Below are positions 18,433 to 27,775 of a DNA stretch of 64,000 bases, piece after piece. The notes below the pieces were generated by a model. That model ran no database searches. It had not been told where the DNA came from and saw only the letters and a program-made list of their open reading frames with translations. The stretch's first letter is position 1. Each line of letters opens with the position of its first letter. Source of the DNA: Bolinopsis microptera (lineage: Eukaryota; Ctenophora; Tentaculata; Lobata; Bolinopsidae); NCBI RefSeq assembly GCF_026151205.1, contig NC_087074.1, forward strand, positions 372,001 to 436,000. The letters run 5' to 3'. Made by a program: the position numbers and the translations under genes.

Positions 18433-20796
18433 ATGAAAGGAATATTAGACGATGGATTCAGGGAGCCGTTCAGAGAGCCACTAATAGAGGCGCCCTCCGA
18501 AGAAGACTATATCAGTTTACATGCTACAGATCCCAACCCTTATCTAGAAGAGGAAGATGAGGGGAGTGTAGTGAGCGATATTATTACAGATGACCTTGGA
18601 ACTGCGTATGATGATTTCCAGACAGTGGACTGGCTGAGAGATCAGGCAAATGACCGGGCGAGACACAAGCACACGATGACACAAGGGTTCCTGTACAAGG
18701 GTCTAGATGCAGCGTCTGGGTGGATGGTGGTGTTTATTATAGGAGTGTTGTCAGGCCTGGTAGCTGGTGTGGTGGAGATTGGGGCTAAGTGGCTTATAGA
18801 CGTTAGGGAGGGATACTGCGGGGATGGCTGGTTCCTGGACAAAGAGGCCTGTTGTTGGAGCAACTCTACCATAATAGCACAGGATTACTGCTCTAACTGG
18901 TTACGTTGGTCCGAGCTAATAGTGGGGGGAGATAACAAGGTTATCAGATACGCTGTCAATTATTTCTGCTACATTTGCATAGGAACCTCCTTTGCGATGC
19001 TGACAGTCATCTTTGTGATGGTCATTGCCCCGTATGCTAGCGGAAGTGGTATTCCCGAGGTTAAAACTATACTCAGTGGTTTCATCATCAGGGGATACTT
19101 GGGTCTATCCACTCTGATGACCAAGTCAGTGGGTCTGGTACTTTGTGTGGCATCAGGCCTCTCGTTAGGAAAGGAGGGACCCATGGTGCACGTAGCCTGC
19201 TGTATTGGTAATGTCTTTGTGAGACTCTTTCCAAAGTTTACAAAGAACGAAGCAAGAAAGAGAGAAGTGCTATCTGCTGCAGCAGCAGCAGGAGTGTCAG
19301 TAGCATTTGGGGCCCCTCTTGGAGGCGTACTGTTCTCTCTTGAGGAAGTGAGCTACTACTTCCCCCACAAGACTTTGTGGAGGAGCTTCTTCTGCGCCAT
19401 GGTTGCGTCTGTAGTGCTGCAGAGCCTTAACCCTTATAGCACTGGACAATCCGCTCTATTCTACATAGAATACGACTATGCCTGGCATTTCTTCGAGCTT
19501 ATCCCATTTGTAATCCTGGGCTGTATTGGAGGGGTACTAGGAGCCCTCTTTATCAAATGCAATATTTACTGGTGCATTAAGAGGAAAACATCTAGACTTG
19601 GGCACCACCCCTTTATTGAAGTAGCGGCGGTGGCTTTAGTAACAGGTATTATCAGCTTTGTAAACCCCTTTACAAGGAAGTCTACTTCAGGTTTAATAAA
19701 AGAGTTATTTGCGGTGTGTGAATGGGAAGATAACTCCGATCTTTGCGACTACAACTCCACTGAGAAGACCACTTATAACGGGACTGCACAAGCTAGTAAC
19801 ATAGCGTGGGGGGCTCCTAATGCGGGCCTCAAGACGGCTATATGGGAGCTTATGATGGCTGCAATTGTCAAGTCTGTTATCACAGTATTTACCTTCGGTC
19901 TAAAGGTGCCTGCAGGATTGTTTATTCCCTCGCTAGCAGTAGGTGGCTGTATTGGTAGAGTTATGGGTGAGCTAGTGCAGTACATCACATATCTGAATAG
20001 AGACTCTAGCTTCCTACAGAGTATCTGTCCTGACATGTCAGTGTGCACCCTAACCGGGCTGTACGCTATGGTGGGAGCAGCTGCAGTACTTAGTGGTGTC
20101 ACCAGAATGACAGTGAGTTTAGTGGTGATCATGTTCGAACTGACAGGAGGGATAACTTACATAGTCCCTATCATGGTGGCAGTAATGACAGCTAAGTGGG
20201 TAGGTGACTTTATCACACCTAATGGGATATACGACGCTCATATCACTATTAACGGTTACCCCTATTTGGATGGTAAGGACCGGTTTATGCATACCAGTGT
20301 GTGTGAAGATGTTTGTAAGACTAAGAAAGTAAAGGAGCTGCAGATGATAGATGCTAACACTGTGATAGTGCAGGATCTAGAAGTGCTGCTGGAGACGACT
20401 ACTTACCACGGATATCCTATTGTAGCAGACACGCAACTTAACATTGTCATAGGATATGTCAGCAGGAATGATTTGATACGCGCTCTCAAATGTGCACGAG
20501 ATAAACACATTGATTTGGTGAACGCTAGTAGAGTGTATTTCTCTGACGGGCTAATGCGCTCTAATGCTGGCGGGGGTCCTATATCTGTTTCCCTGGGCAA
20601 GTTTGTGAACCATGATCCTATCTGCATAGAGCCTAAAACTCCTCTAGCTCACACTATAGACATGTTCACTAAACTAGGCCTCAGTCAGGTCCTGATTACT
20701 CACCGGGGCAAGTTGAAGGGAGTGATCACCAGAAAAGATGTTCTCAGACATATTGACTATTTAAAGACAACAGTTAATGGTCACCATTTGTTTTAA
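18433..20796 (+). CDS. CLC-3/4/5-type Cl-/H+ exchanger, intronless
   Basis: A single 787-residue frame, close to the usual length of ClC-3/4/5. It has an acidic cytosolic N-terminus with ERK-less low-complexity acids, then the transmembrane core from about residue 95. The anion-filter motif GSGIP is at 204-208. The gating glutamate is E248 in GKEGP, and the proton glutamate is E305 in LEEVSYYFP, at the same 57-residue spacing as in ClC-5. GLKVPAGLFIPS supplies the third filter segment, and ELTGG follows. Two C-terminal CBS domains lie at about 620-690 and 725-785, ending GVITRKDVLRHI. With both glutamates present it should be an endosomal/lysosomal 2Cl-/1H+ exchanger rather than a channel. 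The three vertebrate paralogues cannot be told apart here. The complete CDS lacks introns although its neighbours have up to six exons; retroposition or a cnidarian-like intron loss are both possible. The ATG is 3 nt after CAACAG. Confidence 0.96.
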   Translation: MKGILDDGFREPFREPLIEAPSEEDYISLHATDPNPYLEEEDEGSVVSDIITDDLGTAYDDFQTVDWLRDQANDRARHKHTMTQGFLYKGLDAASGWMVVFIIGVLSGLVAGVVEIGAKWLIDVREGYCGDGWFLDKEACCWSNSTIIAQDYCSNWLRWSELIVGGDNKVIRYAVNYFCYICIGTSFAMLTVIFVMVIAPYASGSGIPEVKTILSGFIIRGYLGLSTLMTKSVGLVLCVASGLSLGKEGPMVHVACCIGNVFVRLFPKFTKNEARKREVLSAAAAAGVSVAFGAPLGGVLFSLEEVSYYFPHKTLWRSFFCAMVASVVLQSLNPYSTGQSALFYIEYDYAWHFFELIPFVILGCIGGVLGALFIKCNIYWCIKRKTSRLGHHPFIEVAAVALVTGIISFVNPFTRKSTSGLIKELFAVCEWEDNSDLCDYNSTEKTTYNGTAQASNIAWGAPNAGLKTAIWELMMAAIVKSVITVFTFGLKVPAGLFIPSLAVGGCIGRVMGELVQYITYLNRDSSFLQSICPDMSVCTLTGLYAMVGAAAVLSGVTRMTVSLVVIMFELTGGITYIVPIMVAVMTAKWVGDFITPNGIYDAHITINGYPYLDGKDRFMHTSVCEDVCKTKKVKELQMIDANTVIVQDLEVLLETTTYHGYPIVADTQLNIVIGYVSRNDLIRALKCARDKHIDLVNASRVYFSDGLMRSNAGGGPISVSLGKFVNHDPICIEPKTPLAHTIDMFTKLGLSQVLITHRGKLKGVITRKDVLRHIDYLKTTVNGHHLF

Positions 20797-20916
20797 GTTT
20801 TGATTTAATTTAATTTTTAAAGGTTTCAGCCATTGCTCCTCGTCAGTATTTTCAATTCGAAATTACCTTTAAAAATGTATTGTACTTAACGATGCAAATT
20901 ACATAATATTAACTGT

Positions 20917-21855
20917 CCATTTAGCTACCCCTGTAGTAACCACCTAGTAACCACCCTGTCCATTTAGCTACCCCTGTAGTAACCACCTAGTAACCACCCT
21001 GTCCATTTAGCTACCCCTGTAGTAACCACCTAGTAACCACCTAGTAACCACCTAGTAACCACCCTGTCCATTTAGCTACCCCTGTAGTAACCACCTAGTA
21101 ACCACCTAGTAACCACCTAGTATCCACCCTGTCCATTTAGCTACCCCTGTAGTAACCACCTAGTAACCACCTAGTAACCACCCTGTCCATTAAGCTACCC
21201 CTGTAGTAACCACCTAGTAACCACCTAGTAACCACCCTGTCCATTTAGCTACCCCTGTAGTAACCACCTAGTAACCACCTAGTAACCACCCTGTCCATTT
21301 AGCTACCCCTGTAGTAACCACCTAGTAACCACCTAGTAACCACCTAGTAACCACCCTGTCCATTTAGCTACCCCTGTAGTAACCACCTAGCCTAGTAACC
21401 ACCTAGTAACCACCTAGTAACCACCCTGTCCATTTAGCTACCCCTGTAGTAACCACCTAGTAACCACCTAGTAACCACCTAGTAACCACCTAGCAACCAC
21501 CTAGTAACCACCCTGTCCATTTAGCTACCCCTGTAGTAACCACCTAGTAACCACCTAGTAACCACCTAGTAACCACCTAGTAACCACCCTGTCCATTTAG
21601 CTACCCCTGTAGTAACCACCTAGTAACCACCTAGTAACCACCTAGTAACCACCTAGTAACCACCCTGTCCATTTAGCTACCCCTGTAGTAACCACCTAGT
21701 AACCACCTAGTAACCACCTAGTAACCACCTAGTAACCACCCTGTCCATTTAGCTACCCCTGTAGTAACCACCTAGTAACCACCTAGTAACCACCTAGTAA
21801 CCACCTAGCAACCACCTAGTAACCACCCTGTCCATTTAGCTACCCCTGTAGTAAA
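20917..21855. repeat. Higher-order minisatellite downstream of the CLC gene
   Basis: A two-level array. The 11-bp unit CCTAGTAACCA is repeated two to six times within each larger block, and each block starts CTGTCCATTTAGCTACCCCTG then TAGTAACCAC. About 16 blocks are present. A detached small cluster of the same 11-mer lies at about 22600-22640, between two copies of AAAACAAACAGT. It begins about 120 nt after the CLC stop, so it probably lies in the 3' UTR or just beyond. Confidence 0.95.
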
Positions 21856-22806
21856 GAGTGTCAGGAGTTCTTCAATTAGACCATTTGAAGATATTCCAGT
21901 TTATAATGTGTATATTTTTAATGTTACTGCATGATATTTTGCTGCATTTTGTTAGAATTCGTTAATTAAACGTTTTTGTATTTTTTTGTTATGTTTGTTT
22001 TGATTTATTGCTGATTCGCCAAATTAAAGCTGTTCATGAATTTTCTATAATTTCGGCGTCTAAAAAAATTATAAATATGTTAAAATATTCGGTGTCCACG
22101 TGCAATGTACAAATACTGACTATCTTATTGTTCTTAGTGCATTGATTTCCTTTCTTCTTGAGTTGTACCTACCACTTTATAGGTAAACTTTTTAAGGCCT
22201 GGGTATAAACAGATAATTATACTTACTTAACTCTTAAATACTTAATAAACAGATAATTATACTTACTTAACTCTTAAATACTTAATAAACAGATAATTAT
22301 TCTTACTTAAATACTTAAATACTTAAAAAGCATTGATAATTAGAGGCTTTTCTTTAATCTAACAATTTCCTGGTTTCTCTTCAATAGTGATACTTAACTA
22401 CTATTAACTTATAATATTTCTCCCTCTCTCTATTATTGTCATTAAAAGCTATCTTGAATAGCTGGGGGGGTGAGTAGCCGGGGGATAGCTCCCCCAACTA
22501 CTCGCCCCCTCCCGGGATAGCTGGGGGGGGGGATAGCTCGTCATTTCTTCTTATCCCTCTTTTAACCCTCCTCGTTCACAAATCTTAGATAAAACAAACA
22601 GTAGTAACCACCTAGTAACCACCTAGTAACCACCTAGTAACCACAGTAAAACAAACAGTGTTGAGCCAACTGTTGAGTTTAACTCTCAACATATTGGCTG
22701 AATATTGGGAATGTTAATTTCTTTAATCATCTCTTTAAATACACACAGCTGACTTTATACTGGAGGGTAATAGTGTACCTACACTACTGAGAGTATATTA
22801 TATACA
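21856..22806. other. CLC-RBM22 intergenic region, left part
   Basis: No gene seen. It contains a roughly 43-bp sequence duplicated two to three times (AAACAGATAATTATACTTAC, 22230-22310) and a G/C-run hairpin around 22460-22535 (AGCTGGGGGGG / CCCCCAACTACTCG). Confidence 0.6.
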
Positions 22807-23306
22807 CAGGGTGGGCCACAAAAGACTACCCATCCTTATCTCTTAAAATTGTAACAGCTCGCTGAGATCTCACTAATTATTTTTTAAACAAAAAGTGGCA
22901 TAACTTATGTTCTGCTAAATATTTTTGCTTCTAAATTTCACAGAATGTTAATAACAAGTAGCTAAACCTGTGTGGCAAGTTTTGTGTGATTGCGAGCTTC
23001 ACTGAGCTTATTTAACCAATTTAGCCCCTGAGCGAGCTAGCTTGAATTTCTCACACAGAACTGTTAACATTGGTTAATAGAAACCACCAACAAAAATCCT
23101 GGGTAAAAAAATTAAAAAACCACCGATTTATTCACGTTTTATCAATTCTATTCACCATGATCCATCGCACATTCCATTCTCTCTATATTTTAACTAATAA
23201 GGACTATCACAGATGATCCGTCCTGCTTGTTTATATCGTTCTTCTCACATGGAATGTGCGATGAATAGAAATGGTACAAATGGGTAGTCTTTTGTGGCCC
23301 ACCCTG
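22807..23306. mobile_element. 500-bp MITE with CAGGGTGGGCC termini
   Basis: The ends are inverted copies: CAGGGTGGGCCACAAAAGAC, extending to TACCCAT, at the left, and its exact complement ending at 23306. Both ends abut TATA-rich flanks. The terminal sequence resembles Tc1/mariner-type MITEs, but the TA duplication cannot be placed uniquely. An internal inverted pair (ATCGCACATTCCAT at about 23163 and ATGGAATGTGCGAT at about 23250) adds a second stem. No transposase ORF. Confidence 0.85.
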
Positions 23307-23458
23307 TATATATACATATCCGAACTGTTGTTTCATTTTACATCAATTTGGAAAAATGTGGCACACTTTTAAATTTGAAGCGTGAACTACTAGCATGGGC
23401 TAGTTATGAGCATAACTATAGTATCTAACCTCTAATATTTCAACTATATAGAGTAACC

Positions 23459-26152
23459 ATGGCAACCTCACTTGGAGCGAACACTTACAACCGTATGAAC
23501 TGGGAGACAAGTGATTTCCCAATTCTGTGCCAGACGTGTCTAGGTGATAATCCGTACATGAGGATGATACGTGAGACGTACGGGAAGGAGTGCACTATCT
23601 GTAACCGTCCCTTCACTGTCTTTAGGTAAGTTATACATCCCCTGTGTAGTGTGTTGGTGTGTTGCCCGCTCCAATCTAACAAATAATATTTCAGATGGTG
23701 CCCCGGTGCTAAGATGAGGTACAAGAAGACAGAGGTGTGCCAAACCTGCGCAAAGACAAAGAACGTCTGTCAGACTTGTTTACTAGACTTAGAATATGGG
23801 CTTCCTGTGCAGGTGTATACTATAAGACATTGTTAGATAAGGAATATGCTGCATATTACATGTTACATATAACATATTACATATTACTCTGTCAACATGT
23901 GTACATATTTTCTAATCTGAATATTATTTGAGGTGAGGGACGCTGCCCTCAAGATGCAAGACAATATACCAAAATCCGATGTGAACAGGGAATATTACCA
24001 ACAGAACAACGAATCTGCCTTAGCAAAAGCTGGTGGATCAGGTATGCACGCTTTATAATAGTTTAACTCAGCCTCCTTCTCAAAACGATCAGGATTTTCG
24101 GACGGTTGTGGAGTTGGACTTTTTGTACTAAACTGTACCAAGGTATAATATTTGGTACCAAGGCATTTATCTCGAGATCGTGTTGATCAATTTTCTTTAA
24201 ACTTTCCAGATAGTAAAATAACTATAATAGGAACAATCTGATCGAGTTTGGGCGAATTTCTATGTGCCAAACTTGAGATATCACTTCAAACACAAGAAAA
24301 TATCTCAAAATTTGTGGTTATATTTTCTTGTGTTTGAAGTAATATTTCAAGTTTGGCACATAAAATTCACCCAAACTCGCACAGAATATTCCTATTATAA
24401 GTATCTTACTACCTTACAAGACTTTTTTGTGGCGGACCAATTTGCGACGACCGAAATTTTGGCGGTCCGAAAATATGGCGAAATTGAACAAAAACCGTCT
24501 CATTTCGGACGTCACAGAAAATAAGGGTATTTTTCATCATTTTTGTGACAGTAAGCAGTAAGGAAATTTCTGAAATTCGGTAAAATCATGTTCAAACTTA
24601 GTCTGTATTAAGAGTTAAGACTGTAAGACTTTCATGTTAGCACATACATGTATTTTAATGCAAATTTAAACTGTATTGCTTGACATTCAATTCGTCATTG
24701 GTGTGGTGATAATTTGTCCCAAGATGCCAGAATTTATTTATTTATTTTACTTGATATTACTTTTTAGAAACAAAATAAAGCAGTGAAGGCACAGTCATTG
24801 AAATAAGCTAAAAGATAATGCGACGGATTCTATTACGACGACCGAAATTTTGGAGGTCCGAAAATATGGCGAAATTTTCGGAAAACCGCCACATTTCGTA
24901 CGTTATAAATATGTCTTGTAAGGTATCTGAAAAGTTTCAAGACATTTGTATTACCATTTTATTTGGTACAGTTTTGTGGGAAGTCCTTCTGCGGTGTGGA
25001 AAAATCGTTATATTCGTACCGCGCATATATAAAATAATAACTAAATATAACTTCCGCGCACGTACAATCCTGTAGCACGTACGTACACAACAATTATTTG
25101 TTTCTAATTGTATCTTTGTTATACAAAATGACCTACTAATCTGACAGGAGGAGCAGGAGGTAAGGCCCCTAACGAATTGCTCATGAAATTAGCACGAACT
25201 ACCCCTTACTACAAACGAAATCGTGCCCATATCTGCTCCTTCTGGGTGAAAGGGGAGTGTAAGCGGGGAGAGGAGTGCCCGTACCGACACGAGATGCCTA
25301 CTGACCCTAACGACCCGCTTGCTAATCAGGTATTACTCAATTTGTCATGGCCTTGTTTCAGTTGTGTTCCTTCGCCTTGCAGTGTTCAGATTTTATCGAT
25401 TAATTCCAACATTGAATAATACTACAATAACAAGACTACTGTATACGCTACTAGCCCTGTCAGCCCTGTACAGGGCCACACAGCGTTTCTTATTTTATAA
25501 GCAAAGAGATCTCTTTCAGAACATAAAGGATCGTTATTACGGTGTTGATGACCCAGTGGCGGACAAGTTGTTGAAGAGAGCGGCTGATATGCCCAAACTA
25601 ACCCCACCTGCTGATAAGACCATTACTACAGTCTACGTGGGGGGACTGGACGCTAACATTAAGGAACAGGACTTGAGGGATATCTTTTATCAGTATGGTG
25701 AGATCCGTAACATAAACATGGTCACTAAAAGTGGGTGTGCATTTGTTAACTTCTCTCAGAGAGAGTCTGCAGAGAAAGCAGTCCAGGGAGCCTTTAACAA
25801 GCTCATAATTAAAGGAAGGAGGTTAAAGATCCTGTGGGGGAGAGGTCAGGGAGCCCCGGCTATAAAAGCACAGGAGGAACCCCGCCCACTGCCCCCTGTC
25901 CCTGGTTTACCTCCTGCTCTTCCTCAACCTCCTGCCGAACTGCTAGCTCACGACTTCTTTGGGCTTCGTGCTGACAACGTGCCTCAGCCGCCCGTTCTGC
26001 GCGCGCTGGCTGGCAGCGTCCTACCCCCCCTTCCTGGCCCTGCCGGAATGAGGATGCCACTGATGGCCCCTCCGGGAACTCATGTCATACATTACCCCTC
26101 CCAGGATCCTCAGAGATTGGGAACCAGCAAGAGCAGGGGAAACGACAATTAG
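23459..26152 (+). CDS. RBM22: Pre-mRNA splicing factor RBM22, five exons
   Basis: Exons: 23459-23625, 23695-23812, 23933-24041, 25148-25329 and 25520-26152. Phases 2, 0, 1 and 0 match across all four GT/AG introns, giving 402 residues (human 420). The N-terminus [16 protein letters not shown] is nearly the same as in vertebrates. The zinc-binding cysteines CQTC, CTIC and CQTC...CQTC follow. A CCCH finger (C161-X7-C169-X5-C175-X3-H179) comes next, then an RRM at about 228-300 with RNP2 VYVGGL. The tail is Pro-rich and ends [14 protein letters not shown]22 (yeast Cwc2/Slt11 counterpart) contacts U6 snRNA and the intron in the catalytic spliceosome. Intron 3 (1.1 kb) carries a foldback element and a duplicated repeat; the others are short (69-190 nt). 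The start is 7 nt after TATATAG (or 5 nt after the following AG). Confidence 0.97.
24205..24425. mobile_element. Foldback MITE in RBM22 intron 3
   Basis: Two arms of about 95 bp are inverted copies around ATCTCAAAATTTGTGGTTAT. They pair through AAACACAAGAAAATAT, TGTGCCAAACTTGA, CGAGTTTGGG and ATAATAGGAA. The strongest stem is 24262-24362. It resembles a non-autonomous foldback or MITE. If retained in the transcript it would form a long hairpin. Confidence 0.75.
24437..24915. repeat. Dispersed direct repeat in RBM22 intron 3
   Basis: A segment of about 75 bp (GACGACCGAAATTTTGG, GGTCCGAAAATATGGCG) occurs at about 24447-24520 and again at about 24836-24910 in the same orientation with few changes. 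The second copy is followed by GTCTTGTAAGGTATCT, the first is preceded by a similar CTTACAAGAC in inverted orientation. Possibly the ends of one degraded element. Confidence 0.6.
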
Positions 26153-26198
26153 TCTTATCTGCTTTCATTTAAGTTAGTGGTGTAACATTTCATATAGC

Positions 26199-26282
26199 CC
26201 CCCCCCCCCCCCCCCCCCCCCCCCTTGCTACCATAGTGCCCCCCGGCCCCCCTGGCTACCATAGGCCCCCCCCCCCCCCTTA
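26199..26282. repeat. Poly-C tracts in the RBM22 3' region
   Basis: Runs of about 26 and 13 C with short CCCCGGCCCCCC interruptions, about 50 nt after the RBM22 stop codon. The remaining sequence to 26687 is AT-rich with no gene seen. Confidence 0.9.
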
Positions 26283-26687
26283 TAAAGTAGAAATTAGGTG
26301 ACATCATGTCTAAAAATACACTTTTTAGACCAAAACGCGCAATTTCAATCAATAAGCAGCGCCCTTTATTATCCACTGATTTAAATTATAATTTAAAAAC
26401 AACTTTAACAATATGACTAGTAAATCTGCAATGTGATTTAAAATTGTAATTAGTGTGTTAACAATTCTGGAGTCAGCATTTTATTTTATTTCTTGAAATA
26501 TAGCTCTGCGGAGGTTGTTAAACATGTATTATGTATTATTTATCCTTCTAGCACTCATTTTCCATTATGTATTGGTTTTACTTACAGAAAATGGAATCTT
26601 AGATTATTCTGCAATGAAATGTAAGAGCATGTGAATGGAATGAACTGTTAAAGTTGATAAGTTCTAACATTGGTAGATTAAGAAAGC

Positions 26688-27775
26688 TAATGATAACCCA
26701 GTAACACCCAGAGCAATGTCACACCGGTTTGCCTGCTAATGATAACCCAGTAACACCCAGTAGAGCAATGTCACACCGGTTTGCCTGCTAATGATAACCC
26801 AGTAACACCCAGAGCAATGTCACACCGGTTTGCCTGCTAATGATAACCCAGTAACACCCAGAGCAATGTCACACCGGTTTGCCTGCTAATGATAACCCAG
26901 TAACACCCAGAGCAATGTCACACCGGTTTGCCTGCTAATGATAACCCAGTAACACCCAGAGCAATGTCACACCGGTTTGCCTGCTAATGATAACCCAGTA
27001 ACACCCAGAGCAATGTCACACCGGTTTGCCTGCTAATGATAACCCAGTAACACCCAGAGCAATGTCACACCGGTTTGCCTGCTAATGATAACCCAGTAAC
27101 ACCCAGTAGAGCAATGTCACACCGGTTTGCCTGCTAATGATAACCCAGTAACACCCAGAGCAATGTCACACCGGTTTGCCTGCTAATGATAACCCAGTAA
27201 CACCCAGAGCAATGTCACACCGGTTTGCCTGCTAATGATAACCCAGTAACACCCAGAGCAATGTCACACCGGTTTGCCTGCTAATGATAACCCAGTAACA
27301 CCCAGTAGAGCAATGTCACACCGGTTTGCCTGCTAATGATAACCCAGTAACACCCAGAGCAATGTCACACCGGTTTGCCTGCTAATGATAACCCAGTAAC
27401 ACCCAGAGCAATGTCACACCGGTTTGCCTGCTAATGATAACCCAGTAACACCCAGAGCAATGTCACACCGGTTTGCCTGCTAATGATAACCCAGTAACAC
27501 CCAGAGCAATGTCACACCGGTTTGCCTGCTAATGATAACCCAGTAACACCCAGAGCAATGTCACACCGGTTTGCCTGCTAATGATAACCCAGTAACACCC
27601 AGAGCAATGTCACACCGGTTTGCCTGCTAATGATAACCCAGTAACTCCCAGAGCAATGTCACACCGGTTTGCCTGCTAATGATAACCCAGTAACACCCAG
27701 AGCAATGTCACACCGGTTTGCCTGCTAATGATAACCCAGTAACACCCAGAGCAATGTCACACCGGTTTGCCTGCA
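26688..27775. repeat. 49-bp minisatellite made of the MRPL13 start region, about 22 copies
   Basis: Each unit carries GAGCAATGTCACACCGGTTT, then GCCTGC, then TAATGATAACCCAG. In the last copy the same ATG at 27754 opens the MRPL13 frame. Every earlier copy therefore reads Met-Ser-His-Arg-Phe-Ala-Cys followed by TAA TGA TAA, a decoy 7-codon ORF, and each also repeats the CACCCAG sequence that precedes the start. A few units carry a 3-bp insertion (CAGTAGAGC). Confidence 0.95.

Noticed and set aside
19773-20132. 119-codon minus-strand frame inside the CLC gene
   Set aside because: Antisense shadow of the conserved CLC coding sequence.
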